A stretch of 64,000 bases of DNA from contig UCIT01000055.1 of assembly GCA_900472625.1 (NCBI GenBank), forward strand, positions 1 through 64,000, given 5' to 3'. Position numbers and translations under genes: made by a program. The notes beneath the pieces were generated by a model. It was not told the DNA's origin, did no database searches, and saw nothing but the letters and a program-made list of their open reading frames with translations. This DNA comes from Hyphomicrobiales bacterium (GTDB taxonomy: Bacteria; Pseudomonadota; Alphaproteobacteria; Rhizobiales; Rhizobiaceae). Positions 1 through 9,478 of the stretch are shown here, piece after piece (within the stretch, counting starts at the first letter, position 1; each line of letters starts with the position of its first letter).

Positions 1-300
1 AAAGAAGAGCACGTCCACCACCACCTCAAGCAATCAAGCGGCATCCTTCAGGCTGACGGCTACAAAGGATATGGCATGGGCTTCCTCGGTTCAAAGAGGC
101 GGCCTGCTGGGCCCACTGGCGACGCGACTTCCACGATATCTGGACATCGAACAAGTCCGAGATCGCACGAGAGGCGCTCGATCGTATCGGAGCGCTTTAC
201 GACATCGAGCGAGGCATCAACGGCCAACCTCCTGAGATCCGGCTTGCCGCACGTCAGATGCAGAGCAAGCCCAAGGCTGAAGCATTCCGCCACTGGGCTG
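1..300 (+). pseudogene. IS66-family transposase C-terminal fragment
   Basis: The translation matches the C-terminal half of IS66 TnpC transposases. Frame 1 carries the residues around GILQADGYKGY (about 37-80), and frame 3 continues with AACWAHWRRDFHDIW and the IEREIRG-like stretch DIERGINGQPPEIR up to FRHWAE near 300. The frame change falls at about 85-95, so the gene is frameshifted as well as truncated at both ends. The family match is by eye. It is a dead fragment and marks the left side as mobile debris. Confidence 0.75.
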
Positions 301-546
301 AAAGAGGACCCAGAGCTTCTTCAGGCAATCGTCTCCAACAATGATAATCTGAGCTATGGCAGCATCATCTCCGTCTACACCGGGGACGACGAATCCGTCA
401 CCGCACTGACAGATGACGGCATGGACGAATTGGAGCAGATGCTCAAAGACGCCCGCCGCTCACCCCAAGAATGGAACGACTTCCTCGACAGCTTTGTTGA
501 CAACGAGCTGCTCGTCGCTCGCATCAAAGCGAAATCTACGCGGTAG
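301..546 (+). CDS. Partial hypothetical protein fused behind the IS66 fragment
   Basis: About 82 codons stay open from where the IS66 similarity stops to the TAG at 544-546. The product is acidic, with the segments NLSYGSIISVYTGDDE and DDGMDELEQMLKDAR, and looks like real coding sequence. Its natural start is missing, so it is probably the 3' end of a small gene cut by the IS66 insertion or deletion. I do not recognise the family. Confidence 0.4.
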   Translation, partial: KEDPELLQAIVSNNDNLSYGSIISVYTGDDESVTALTDDGMDELEQMLKDARRSPQEWNDFLDSFVDNELLVARIKAKSTR

Positions 547-988
547 CAATCGGGCGGTTACTGACTTCCTCAATTGGCAGAAGCGCTCCCAGACTGTTCC
601 GATGAGATAACCCGCGGGCCGCGCCAAGTGATAATGGCGACTGGAAAATATTGCTGAGTTTTCAGCTGGTCATTTCTCCCCTAATCATCCGCCGCGGCAG
701 CGAGGCTGCATAAACATCAAGCGCGGCCGTCTGGTCCGTTTCTGTCATCTCCGTCATGACCGCCAATCGCATAGGAAACCGCCAACTCGTGCAAGAGCGA
801 CCATTTGTTTAGATCATCTCTTTCGAGCTCAAGGTCTCTCTCAAAGGCGGGTCCATACATAACTTGCGCCACTAAGCGCGTTGGGAGAGAGCTGAACGCA
901 CCTATGTGCGTCATCCGCAAACTGAGATAGTTTTTGGACGACTTCCTCGTCTCCGTCGACCGACGGAAGGATTTAGAAGAAAAATTCA
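547..988. other. Region before lacI without a firm gene
   Basis: No convincing complete gene was found. On the minus strand a 98-codon frame (717-1013) and an adjacent frame ending near 655 (tail ALDVYAASLPRRMIRGEM) look weakly coding and could be one frameshifted remnant, but I recognise no family. The right end holds the operators and, presumably, the promoter of the sugar operon. Confidence 0.3.
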
Positions 989-1004
989 GAGAAAACGTTT
1001 TCTC
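989..1004. promoter_or_regulatory. LacI-type operator 1
   Basis: GAGAAAACGTTTTCTC is a perfect 16-bp palindrome with the central CG typical of LacI/GalR-family operators. It lies about 55 bp before the start of the adjacent lacI-type gene, so autoregulation and control of the downstream operon is the likely role. Confidence 0.75.
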
Positions 1005-1020
1005 ATTTGACAAAATCTGA

Positions 1021-1036
1021 GAGAAAAGGTTTTCTC
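1021..1036. promoter_or_regulatory. LacI-type operator 2
   Basis: GAGAAAAGGTTTTCTC repeats operator 1 with a single central change (GG in place of CG). The two centres are 32 bp apart, about three helical turns, which would put two bound dimers on the same DNA face. Confidence 0.7.
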
Positions 1037-1056
1037 ATTGCCCGGAGGAGAATGGT

Positions 1057-2076
1057 TTGGTTGATTTAGGATCTCGAAAACGCATTACGATCCACGACGT
1101 TGCAGCTGCGGCTGGCGTCAGCATTTCGACCGCATCAAAGGCGTTGAACAACAATGGCCGTATGGGGGACGAGACGCGAGAACGGGTCAAGCGCGTTGCA
1201 AGTGACATAGGTTTCCGGCCAAATGCCTTGGCACGTGGCCTGCTGAGCAAGCGCAGCTTCACCATCGGACTTCTGACCAACGACACCTACGGCCGTTTCA
1301 CGCTACCTGTTATGGCAGGCGTATCGGAAGCGCTGGTCGATCACGGCGTGTCGGTTTTCCTGTGCGCCATCGAAGACGATCCAGCGCTCGGACAGAACCA
1401 TGTCGAGGCGATGCTCGATAAACAGGTGGACGGGATCATCGCGACAGGAAAACGTATCGATCGCAGCTTGCCGGTGGATCTGTCGAATTTGCCGGTCCCA
1501 GTGGTCTACGCTTTTACCGAAGGGACGCGCGACAGCGTCACTTTCCGTTCCGACGATGCTCATGGTGCGACGCTCGCCGTCGAGTGGCTTCAGCAAATTG
1601 GACGGCGGCGGATCGTGCATATCACCGGGCCGAAGGACTTCTTTTCGGTGCGGGAACGAGCCGATGCTTACTGCACGGCGACCGGTGACACGGAGCCTGT
1701 ACTTTACGGGGTGTGGTCGGAAAGCTGGGGCCACGATGCGATCGACCGTCTTTGGAAGCGTTCTGGCGACAGGCCGGACGCATTATTTTGCGGCAACGAC
1801 CAGATCGCACGCGGGGCGGTCGATGCGCTGCGCGAGCGGGGCATCAAGGTGCCCGAAGAAGTCGCGGTTGTCGGCTTTGACAATTGGGAGATTGTCGCGG
1901 CCCAGACCCGGCCGCCGCTGACGACGGTGGACATGGAATTGAAGGAACTCGGGCGGCAGGCTGGCTTGACCGTTCTGGCGCTCGCGGAGGGACGCCCGGT
2001 TAAGCCGGGTGTGCGGAAATTGCCATGCCGGCTGGTTGTCCGGCAATCGTGCGGGGGGAAGCCCTCGGAAGACTGA
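1057..2076 (+). CDS. LacI-family transcriptional regulator of the glycoside operon
   Basis: This 339-residue protein has an N-terminal LacI helix-turn-helix (residues about 9-30, ITIHDVAAAAGVSISTASKA) with the hinge region to about 62, then a periplasmic-binding-like sugar domain to the C terminus (GFDNWEIVAAQTRPPLTTVD near 270-290). The start is TTG at 1057, placed six bases after the ribosome site GGAGGAG at 1044-1050; the ATG at 1052 runs into a stop after five codons. Two operators lie just upstream. It is transcribed with the ABC/GH127 genes and most likely represses them until an arabinofuranoside-type sugar binds. The effector is inferred. Confidence 0.9.
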   Translation: MVDLGSRKRITIHDVAAAAGVSISTASKALNNNGRMGDETRERVKRVASDIGFRPNALARGLLSKRSFTIGLLTNDTYGRFTLPVMAGVSEALVDHGVSVFLCAIEDDPALGQNHVEAMLDKQVDGIIATGKRIDRSLPVDLSNLPVPVVYAFTEGTRDSVTFRSDDAHGATLAVEWLQQIGRRRIVHITGPKDFFSVRERADAYCTATGDTEPVLYGVWSESWGHDAIDRLWKRSGDRPDALFCGNDQIARGAVDALRERGIKVPEEVAVVGFDNWEIVAAQTRPPLTTVDMELKELGRQAGLTVLALAEGRPVKPGVRKLPCRLVVRQSCGGKPSED

Positions 2077-2116
2077 GCAAGGGCGCTAAGGAGAGCGTCC
2101 GTTTGGGAGGAGTGCC

Positions 2117-3355
2117 ATGATCAAGCGTCTTTTGACGGCGACCAGTATCGCTGTTCTGTGCCTCGCATCGTCGGCATCTGCGGCCGAAAAGGTCGAGATG
2201 TGGGTTCGCACCGGCGTCGGCGACGCCTTCAAAAAAACCGTCGAAGCCTATAACTCCAGCCACGAGAACCAGGTCGCGATGACCGAGGTGCCATTCTCGG
2301 AGCTGGTGCAGAAATACGCAACGGCGATTGCCGGCGGCCAGGCACCCGACGCCCTGTCGATGGATCTGATCTACAATCCGGCCTTTGCCGCCGCAGGCCA
2401 GCTCGAGGATCTGACCGACTGGGCCAAGTCCCTGCCCTATTTCAACTCGCTGTCACCGTCTCATGTCAAACTCGGCACCTACAAGGATCGGATCTATGGC
2501 CTGCCATTGTCGGTAGAGACCTCGGTCTTTGCCTGGAACAAGGATCTCTACAAAAAAGCCGGTCTTGACCCGGAAAAAGCCCCGACGACCTGGGACGAAA
2601 TCACCGCCAATGCGGAAAAAATCCGGGCGTTGGGTGACGATACCTACGGCTTTTATTTCTCCGGTGGCGGCTGCGGCGGCTGCATGATCTTCACCTTCAC
2701 GCCACTGGTCTGGGGATCGGGCGCCGACATTCTCTCAGCCGACGGCAAAACCGCGACGCTCGATACGCCGCCAATGCGCAAGGCCATCGATATTTACCGC
2801 AACATGGTCAAGAAGGACCTAGTACCGGCGGGTGCCGCCAGCGACAATGGTGCGAACTTCCTGTCGTTCACCAACGGCAAGATCGGCCAGCAGAGCCTTG
2901 GCGCCTTTGCCATCGGTTCTCTGGTCACCGAGCATCCGGATATCAATTTCGGGGTGACGCTCATTCCTGGCGCCACGGGCGGCACATCGTCCTTTGCCGG
3001 CGGCGACAATTTCGTCGTTACCAAGGGCACACCGAAAATTGCCGCGGTCAAAGAATTCCTCGAATATATCTATTCAGAGGATGGCCAGAAGATCATGGCC
3101 AAATATGGCAGCCTGCCGACACGCGGCGATATCGCTGGCAAGGTGCTGGAGGGTCTTGACCCCAGGCTTCAGGTTGGCATCGACGCGATCGCGGTCGCCA
3201 AGACGCCCTATACGCTGCAATTCAATGATCTGATCAACAGCGCCAATGGCCCCTGGGCGACCTTTACCAGCGCTGCGATTTTCGGGGACGATGTGGATGG
3301 TGCCTTTACCAGTGCGCAGAGCGAAATGCAGTCGATCATAGACAGCGGTCAGTAA
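2117..3355 (+). CDS. Sugar ABC transporter substrate-binding protein (family 1)
   Basis: This 412-residue extracellular solute-binding protein captures a sugar or glycoside in the periplasm for the downstream permeases. A signal peptide is visible (MIKRLLT, hydrophobic core, cleavage likely after ASA at residue 22). The mature part resembles CUT1-type family 1 proteins (MDLIYNPAFAAAGQLEDLTD; GLPLSVETSVFAWNKDLYKKAG). A short CGGCGGC-like cysteine patch (GGGCGGCMIF, about 190) is unusual. It starts 40 bp after lacI with GGGAGGAG as ribosome site. The substrate is inferred from the GH127 neighbour. Confidence 0.9.
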   Translation: MIKRLLTATSIAVLCLASSASAAEKVEMWVRTGVGDAFKKTVEAYNSSHENQVAMTEVPFSELVQKYATAIAGGQAPDALSMDLIYNPAFAAAGQLEDLTDWAKSLPYFNSLSPSHVKLGTYKDRIYGLPLSVETSVFAWNKDLYKKAGLDPEKAPTTWDEITANAEKIRALGDDTYGFYFSGGGCGGCMIFTFTPLVWGSGADILSADGKTATLDTPPMRKAIDIYRNMVKKDLVPAGAASDNGANFLSFTNGKIGQQSLGAFAIGSLVTEHPDINFGVTLIPGATGGTSSFAGGDNFVVTKGTPKIAAVKEFLEYIYSEDGQKIMAKYGSLPTRGDIAGKVLEGLDPRLQVGIDAIAVAKTPYTLQFNDLINSANGPWATFTSAAIFGDDVDGAFTSAQSEMQSIIDSGQ

Positions 3356-3375
3356 CTCTCCCGACTGGTGCCGCT

Positions 3376-3408
3376 GTGACCGGGAGGCAAAGCCCGCCTT
3401 CCGGTCAC
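3376..3408 (+). other. Hairpin between binding-protein and permease genes
   Basis: GTGACCGG at 3376-3383 pairs with CCGGTCAC at 3401-3408. There is no T-tract. Hairpins at this position commonly protect the 3' end of the binding-protein mRNA and lower permease expression; that role is inferred. Confidence 0.5.
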
Positions 3409-3437
3409 CCCTTCACAAACCTCTTCGGAGCACCTGG

Positions 3438-4355
3438 ATGACAGTTTCCGGTTCGAATACCTTGTTGCCCAGACGCAAGCGATCCCGCAGGACGGGCTTG
3501 CGCGGACTGGTTTACATCGCGCCGGCCATGGCGCTCGTCGTCGCCTTCTTCATCATCCCGGTGATCTTCACCGGCTGGATGAGCCTTCACAACTGGCCGC
3601 TGATGGGCGGCACGCGCTGGATCGGACTGAACAACTATGTCCGCATGTTCTACGACGCGCGCTTCATGTCGGCACTGCAGTTCACCGCCTATTACACGGT
3701 TGTCGTCACCATCGCGATCTTTGCGGTGGCCTTCCCGCTGGCGATCTTCGTCGAAAAGCAACGGCAGTTCGTCAGCGCCTATCGAACGATCATTTTTCTG
3801 CCCGTTGTCGTCGGTCTGGCGACTGCCTCCCTGCTCTGGGTGTGGCTTGCCAATGTCGACAGCGGCTTCATCGGCCCGGCCTTGAAGGCGCTCGGACTGG
3901 TAGATAAGAGCCCAAACCTGCTCGCCACTTTCGACAGCGCTTTTCTCACAATTATCGTTATGGTCGTCTGGAAGATCGCCGGCTTTACGATGATCATTCT
4001 TCTGACCGGCCTGCAGGCGATTCCGGCCGAACTGAGCGAGGCTGCCCGGATCGATGGCGCAGGCCGCTGGCAGCGCTTCCGCCACCTGACGCTGCCCCTG
4101 ATGCGCAAGACGATTGCTCTGGCGCTGATCATCTCCATTACCGGCTCGATCCTCGCCTTCGACCAGTTCTACATCATGACGTCGGGAGGGCCACAGAATC
4201 GGATGATCTCGGTCGTCTACTACATCTTCAACCAGTCCTTCGTGTCGTTCAATCTCGGCTATGGCGCAGCATTGTCGATTGCTCTTCTCGCCATTCTTGT
4301 TGCCATCAGCATCGTCCAGCTCTGGCTGCTTCGCGCCGGGGAGGAAAACGCGTGA
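3438..4355 (+). CDS. Sugar ABC transporter permease (MalF/UgpA type)
   Basis: This 305-residue inner-membrane protein has about six hydrophobic segments. It carries the EAA loop that docks on the ATPase (EAARIDGAGRWQRFRHLTLP, around residue 196-215). It is the first of the two CUT1 permeases. Its stop overlaps the start of the next gene by four bases, so the two are translationally coupled. Confidence 0.9.
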   Translation: MTVSGSNTLLPRRKRSRRTGLRGLVYIAPAMALVVAFFIIPVIFTGWMSLHNWPLMGGTRWIGLNNYVRMFYDARFMSALQFTAYYTVVVTIAIFAVAFPLAIFVEKQRQFVSAYRTIIFLPVVVGLATASLLWVWLANVDSGFIGPALKALGLVDKSPNLLATFDSAFLTIIVMVVWKIAGFTMIILLTGLQAIPAELSEAARIDGAGRWQRFRHLTLPLMRKTIALALIISITGSILAFDQFYIMTSGGPQNRMISVVYYIFNQSFVSFNLGYGAALSIALLAILVAISIVQLWLLRAGEENA

Positions 4356-5230
4356 CACCTGTGAATAAGACATCCGCCAAACAACGCCGCGCCCGCAAGG
4401 CAGCCTGGTCGAACGGCGCCTATCATGCCACCGGCATCGCAATCGCGCTATTCTTCCTGGCGCCCTTCGCCATCGCTTTTCTCTCCTCCTTCCGTCATGG
4501 CACGGAAGCCAGTCTGCCACCTCTTCCGCCATGGCCGACGGACGGTTTCAGCCTCGATGCATATGGATCGCTGGACGGCTTCGGTGCCGGGATATGGCAG
4601 CACACGATCAATTCACTGCTGGTGTCTATTGCCACCGTGGTCTTGACCGTCATCGTCAGCCTGCTGGCTGGCTACGGCTTCTCTCGCTACCGGTTTCCGC
4701 TGAAGAACGTGCTGTTCGTTTTGATCATCGCTACACTGATGATCCCGTTTCAGTCCATCCTGACGCCGCTGTTTATCATTCTGGCAAAGCTTGGGCTGAA
4801 CAATTCGCTGTTCGGTCTGACGTTGATCTACGTGACGCTGCAACTGCCCTTTTCGGTCTTCATGATGCGCAACGCCTTCGACGCGGTGCCCAAGGAGATC
4901 GAGGAAGCGGCGCGTATCGATGGCGCGCGCGATCTGAGGCTTCTGGTGCGGGTGCTTTTGCCGCTGGTGCTGCCGGGTGTCGCGACCGTCGCGATCTTCG
5001 CCTTCCTTAATGCCTGGAACGAATTTCTAGCCGCACTGATCCTTTTGTCCAGCAACGACAAATACACCCTGCCTGTTCTGATGATGGCGGTTCGCGCCGG
5101 TCGTCTCGGGGCGGTCAACTGGGGTGCGGTTCAGGCCGGCGTCGCGGTCATGACGATCCCCTGCCTAATCGTCTTCCTGCTTTTGCAACGCTACTACATG
5201 CGCGGGCTGATGGCCGGCGCGGTGAAATGA
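4352..5230 (+). CDS. Sugar ABC transporter permease (MalG/UgpE type)
   Basis: This 292-residue membrane protein is the second permease of the heterodimer. It shows multiple hydrophobic segments and the EAA loop EEAARIDGARDLRLLVRVLL near residue 185-205. It is coupled by overlap to the previous permease and followed 22 bp later by the GH127 gene. Substrate specificity cannot be read from the permease. Confidence 0.9.
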   Translation: MTPVNKTSAKQRRARKAAWSNGAYHATGIAIALFFLAPFAIAFLSSFRHGTEASLPPLPPWPTDGFSLDAYGSLDGFGAGIWQHTINSLLVSIATVVLTVIVSLLAGYGFSRYRFPLKNVLFVLIIATLMIPFQSILTPLFIILAKLGLNNSLFGLTLIYVTLQLPFSVFMMRNAFDAVPKEIEEAARIDGARDLRLLVRVLLPLVLPGVATVAIFAFLNAWNEFLAALILLSSNDKYTLPVLMMAVRAGRLGAVNWGAVQAGVAVMTIPCLIVFLLLQRYYMRGLMAGAVK

Positions 5231-5252
5231 TCTTAAAGAAACGGATGAAGCC

Positions 5253-7181
5253 ATGACCACTATGAAAAAAGACCGCCAATTCCGCCCCCTCCCCGTTCCC
5301 AGTGTTGATATTCACGGCCTGTTCGGCGACCGCCAGGACGCGATCTGTGACACGACAGCCGAAACGCTGCTCGACCGCTGTGTCAAGGCCGGTATGCTCG
5401 ATGCCATCGACACCAGCAAGCCGGGCCCGGGCATCGTCATTCCTATCCAGCCCTGGGGTGGCTCGACGCAGATGTTCTGGGATTCGGATCTCGGCAAGTC
5501 GATCGAGACAGTGGCCTACTCGCTCTATCGGCGGAAAAATCCGAAGCTCGAAGCCCGCGTCGATGACATCATCGACATGTACGGTAAGATGCAGGACGAG
5601 GACGGCTACCTGAATGCCTGGTTCCAGCGTGTCCAGCCGGATCGCCGCTGGACCAACCTGCGCGACCATCACGAACTCTATTGCGCCGGACATCTGATCG
5701 AGGGTGCTGTCGCCTATTTCCAGGCAACCGGCAAGCGCAAGCTGCTCGATATCATGTGCCGCTTTGCCGACTACCTGATCGAGACATTCGGCCGTAGCGA
5801 AGGCCAGTTGCGCGGTTATTGCGGCCACGAGGAAATCGAACTGGCGCTCGTGAAGCTTGCCCGCGTCACGGGGGAAAAGAAATATCTCGACCTCTGCAAG
5901 TTCTTCATCGACGAGCGCGGCACAGAGCCGCATTTCTTCACCGAGGAGGCGATCCGCGACGGCCGCGATCCCACCAATTTCATCCAAAAGACCTACGAAT
6001 ACAGCCAGTCGCATGCGCCGGTACGCGACCAGAAAAAAGTCGTGGGCCATGCGGTGCGCGCCATGTATCTCTATTGCGGCATGGCCGATATCGCCACCGA
6101 ATACAATGACGACAGCCTGACGAATGCGCTCGATATCCTTTGGGACGATCTGGTCACCAAGCAGATGTACATCACCGGCGGTATCGGACCTGCCGTCTCC
6201 AATGAGGGCTTTACCGACTATTACGATCTGCCGAATGAAAGTGCCTATGCCGAGACCTGCGCATCCGTCGGTCTTGTCTTCTGGGCCAGCCGCATGCTCG
6301 GGCGCGGCCCGAACCGGCGTTATGCCGACATTATGGAGCAGGCGCTCTACAACGGCGCCATGTCGGGGCTGTCACTCGACGGCAAGACGTTCTTTTACGA
6401 AAATCCTCTGGAGAGTGCCGGCAAGCATCATCGCTGGATCTGGCACCCCTGCCCCTGCTGCCCGCCTAATATCGCCCGTCTGCTTGCCTCGATCGGCTCG
6501 TATATGTACGCCATCTCGGACGACGAGATCGCTGTCCATCTCTATGGCGAGAGCCAGGCCCGTTTCGATATTGATGGTGCCAAGGTAGAGTTGGGTCAGA
6601 AAACGCTCTACCCTTGGGACGGTGCTATCAGGTTCGACGTCACAACAGATAGAACGGCACGCTTTGCCATCGCACTGCGTATTCCGGAATGGGCGGATGG
6701 CGCGACGCTAAAGGTCAATGGCAAAACGATCGATCTTGCCACGGTCACCATCGACGGCTACGCCCGCATCGATCGGGAGTGGGCAAGCGGCGATCATATC
6801 GATCTCGACATTCCGCTGGCACCACGCGCATTGTTTGCCAATCCGCACGTGCGGCACGATGCCGGGCGCACGGCGCTGATGCACGGCCCGATTGTCTACT
6901 GCGTCGAGGAGACCGACAATGGTGCCGGCTTGAACGGCATTAGCCTCCCGGGTGGTGTCTTGCAAGCGAAGACGGTGCAGATGGAAGACCTCGGCGGCGC
7001 CGTCGCGCTTGATGTCCCCGCAAGACGCGACAAGGCTGATTGGGGTGCAGCCCTCTACCGTACCAGCCCACCGGATGAGGAACAGGCGACTGTAAGGTTC
7101 GTGCCCTATCCTTTCTGGGACAATAGGTCTCCAGGCGAAATGCTGGTCTGGGTCAGAACGGGTGTACGTAACGATGCGTGA
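5253..7181 (+). CDS. GH127 (DUF1680) beta-L-arabinofuranosidase-like glycoside hydrolase
   Basis: This 642-residue protein has no signal peptide and should act in the cytoplasm on imported oligosaccharide. It has the GH127 (alpha/alpha) barrel and the zinc-cysteine site. Compared with Bifidobacterium HypBA1 (E322, E338, C340, C417, C418), the equivalent residues here appear to be E318 (acid/base), E334 and C336 (in NESAYAETCAS), and C402/C403 in the HPCPCCPPN motif; C402 would be the nucleophile. Its place between permeases and ATPase shows that cleavage and uptake are co-expressed. The family assignment is firm; the exact glycosidic bond is inferred. Confidence 0.9.
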   Translation: MTTMKKDRQFRPLPVPSVDIHGLFGDRQDAICDTTAETLLDRCVKAGMLDAIDTSKPGPGIVIPIQPWGGSTQMFWDSDLGKSIETVAYSLYRRKNPKLEARVDDIIDMYGKMQDEDGYLNAWFQRVQPDRRWTNLRDHHELYCAGHLIEGAVAYFQATGKRKLLDIMCRFADYLIETFGRSEGQLRGYCGHEEIELALVKLARVTGEKKYLDLCKFFIDERGTEPHFFTEEAIRDGRDPTNFIQKTYEYSQSHAPVRDQKKVVGHAVRAMYLYCGMADIATEYNDDSLTNALDILWDDLVTKQMYITGGIGPAVSNEGFTDYYDLPNESAYAETCASVGLVFWASRMLGRGPNRRYADIMEQALYNGAMSGLSLDGKTFFYENPLESAGKHHRWIWHPCPCCPPNIARLLASIGSYMYAISDDEIAVHLYGESQARFDIDGAKVELGQKTLYPWDGAIRFDVTTDRTARFAIALRIPEWADGATLKVNGKTIDLATVTIDGYARIDREWASGDHIDLDIPLAPRALFANPHVRHDAGRTALMHGPIVYCVEETDNGAGLNGISLPGGVLQAKTVQMEDLGGAVALDVPARRDKADWGAALYRTSPPDEEQATVRFVPYPFWDNRSPGEMLVWVRTGVRNDA

Positions 7182-8262
7182 TCCCAACAGAACCGGTGTC
7201 GTACTCACCGATATCCGCAAGAATTTCGGCAGTCTGGAGGTCATTCACGGCATCAACCTTGAGATTGCAGAAGGCTCATTCGTCGTTTTCGTTGGGCCCT
7301 CCGGCTGCGGGAAATCGACGCTGCTGCGCATGATCGCCGGGCTTGAAGAGGTGACCGACGGCTACATTGAGATCAAGGGGCGCGATGTTACCGATCTCGA
7401 TCCATCCGATCGCGGTATCGCCATGGTCTTCCAGTCCTATGCACTCTATCCGCATATGAGTGTTCGCGATAATCTCGCCTTCGGCTTGAAAATGGCCAGG
7501 ACGCCAGATGCCGAAATCGACAGTCGGGTCAGGGCAGCTTCGGCGATCCTTAAGATCGATCCGCTGTTGGATCGCCGGCCCGGGCAGCTCTCCGGCGGTC
7601 AGCGCCAGCGCGTGGCGATCGGGCGGGCCATCGTTCGCAAACCGGACGTGTTCCTGTTCGACGAACCGCTTTCCAATCTCGACGCGGAACTGCGCGTGTC
7701 GATGCGGATCGAGATCGCAAGGTTACACCGCGAACTGCGCAACACGATGATCTATGTCACCCATGACCAGACGGAAGCGATGACGCTGGCTGACGTGATC
7801 GTCGTGCTGCGTGACGGTCGCATCGAACAAATCGGCACTCCACGCGAGGTCTACGAAAATCCAGCCAACATCTTCGTCGCCGGCTTCATCGGGTCTCCCC
7901 GAATGAACCTGCTTACGGCTCACTGGGCGGGCGATGGATGCGTGCAGCTTGGAGCCACCAAAATACAGGCGTCCGTGAAGACCGCCAAACTAGTACCGGG
8001 CGATACGATCACACTCGGTATCCGGCCTGAACACCTGGTTGTGTCAGCGAGCGAAGGCCTTGTTAAGGCCAGAGTGGATTTCTTCGAATATCTTGGCGGC
8101 ACCCAGTTCCTTTACTGCCAAACAGAACAGGGGCAGCCGATCGTTGCGGAACAGCGCTCTCATATGCCCGTCAATTCGGGCGACACTGTCTATTTGTCTT
8201 GGGAGACCGCGCAGCTGCGTTTGTTCGATAACAGCGGAATGCGTGTGTCGGAGACCGGATAA
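7174..8262 (+). CDS. Sugar ABC transporter ATPase (UgpC/MalK type)
   Basis: This ATPase of about 362 residues powers the two permeases. Walker A GPSGCGKST, signature LSGGQRQRVAIGRAI, Walker B VFLFDEP and the H-loop THDQTEAMTLAD are all intact, followed by a C-terminal OB-type regulatory domain typical of UgpC/MalK. I chose the ATG at 7174, which overlaps the end of the GH127 gene by eight bases; a GTG at 7162 in frame is possible. It is the last gene of the operon. Confidence 0.92.
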   Translation: MRDPNRTGVVLTDIRKNFGSLEVIHGINLEIAEGSFVVFVGPSGCGKSTLLRMIAGLEEVTDGYIEIKGRDVTDLDPSDRGIAMVFQSYALYPHMSVRDNLAFGLKMARTPDAEIDSRVRAASAILKIDPLLDRRPGQLSGGQRQRVAIGRAIVRKPDVFLFDEPLSNLDAELRVSMRIEIARLHRELRNTMIYVTHDQTEAMTLADVIVVLRDGRIEQIGTPREVYENPANIFVAGFIGSPRMNLLTAHWAGDGCVQLGATKIQASVKTAKLVPGDTITLGIRPEHLVVSASEGLVKARVDFFEYLGGTQFLYCQTEQGQPIVAEQRSHMPVNSGDTVYLSWETAQLRLFDNSGMRVSETG

Positions 8263-8502
8263 GTAATATATAGCCGAGGCAATGCTTTAAGCGGAGCGGG
8301 CTCGCAAAGCGGTATCATCCGCACTGATGACAGCGTGACGCCAGCCGATCCCACTGGGCGACGGACCGAGTTGATTTCTGACGTTCGTAAGTCGATTGGC
8401 TTGCCTGCCAAGTCTCTTTAACACTGGGTCCTCTGGCCTCCGCCGGGGCCACGATATGGGCAGCCTCAGCAGATTGAGCGTCCGCTTTCTCAACCAGCGC
8501 AA

Positions 8503-9110
8503 TCACGTGCCATGTTGCTGAACACTCAGACCGCCATCAATGGTCAGGCAAGTGGCGTTCATGAAAGGACACTCGTCGGAAATCATGAACACGGCGGCAA
8601 ATGCGATCTCTTCCGGTGAAGCGATGCGGCCGCCGGGATGCAGTTTCATCGTCTCGGCCTTTGCCGCAACAGGATCGGGAAAACTGTTCCAGTAATCGAT
8701 GACCTTTTGCGTGGAGACATAGCCAGGCGCCAGCGCGTTCACCCTCACGCCCTTGCCCGCATATTCGAGACCGAGCGACCGGGTCATGCCGAGCGGCGCG
8801 TGCTTGGCAAGGGGATATTGAAAGGTACGGGGGATGATCGTGAACGCGTGGGTAGACGCGATGTTGAGCACCACGCCGCCGCCGGCCGCGATGATGCCGG
8901 GCAGGGCGGCTTTGGTACAATTCCAGGCACCCTTGAGATTGATGTCGAAACAGCGCTGCCATTCCTCATCGCTGGTTCCAACGGCTCATGAAAGACATTC
9001 ACGCCGGCAGTTTGATCAGTGCATTGATCGGGCCGATCTCGATGGCTGCACGCTTGACGGCATCGTCGACGGCGGCGGCATCCGCCCCATGATCGATTAC
9101 CGAAATTTCC
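8503..9110 (-). pseudogene. Short-chain dehydrogenase/reductase, frameshifted and 5'-truncated
   Basis: Read on the minus strand, three frames together give an SDR: a segment ending DDAVKRAAIEIGPINALI (about 9080-9020), then NVFHEPLE, then SDEEWQRCFDINLKGAWNCTK and a long intact C-terminal half with the YxxxK region (YPLAKHAPLGM) and the end TIDGGLSVQQHGT. At least two frameshifts lie near 9000 and 8970, and the N-terminal TGxxxGIG nucleotide motif is missing. It is a dead gene. It runs convergently toward the sugar operon and may once have oxidised the released sugar; that link is speculative. The 240 bp between this gene and the ATPase gene hold nothing I can identify. Confidence 0.75.
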
Positions 9111-9190
9111 GTCGACATAACCGTCCGGCAACTTCGCAAGCGCGTCTTCGAAAGTGGCCTGAACCCATGGAGGTCCATTGCGGACGGCGG

Positions 9191-9478
9191 TCATGGTACC
9201 AGGCATTCGTCGCAGATCCCGCAGCCATCGTCATCCATGCTCGATGCCGGCCGTAACTCTCGACAACACGGGCAGGTCATTGTATCCGACGCGCACATCT
9301 CTTTGCGGTCCGGCGGAAGAATCTCAATGTAGAATTCCGACAGGGTATCGTCCGCGCTTCGATCCATGGCGATGCTCCAGTTTGGTTTACACCAGAGATA
9401 GGAAGCCTCGACGGCTGCGCAAAGCCGGCGGAAATTGCCTTCAGGCACGATCCAATTCGAAAACAGTGCCACAATCAA
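9191..9478 (-). CDS. Small cysteine-rich hypothetical protein
   Basis: A 95-codon frame starts at a TTG (9478) and ends LVP. The C-terminal third has two CxxC pairs (CPCCRELRP and CGICDECL), which looks like a zinc-binding knuckle. The middle (LSEFYIEILPPDRKEMCASD) reads as natural protein. I do not recognise the family, and the start is uncertain (an in-frame GTG lies at 9472). It sits among decayed genes, so it may itself be a remnant. Confidence 0.45.
   Translation of the reverse strand: MIVALFSNWIVPEGNFRRLCAAVEASYLWCKPNWSIAMDRSADDTLSEFYIEILPPDRKEMCASDTMTCPCCRELRPASSMDDDGCGICDECLVP

Noticed and set aside
3405..4532. Open minus-strand frame of 375 codons
   Set aside because: It is antisense to two ABC permeases with EAA loops; composition is typical of a shadow frame.
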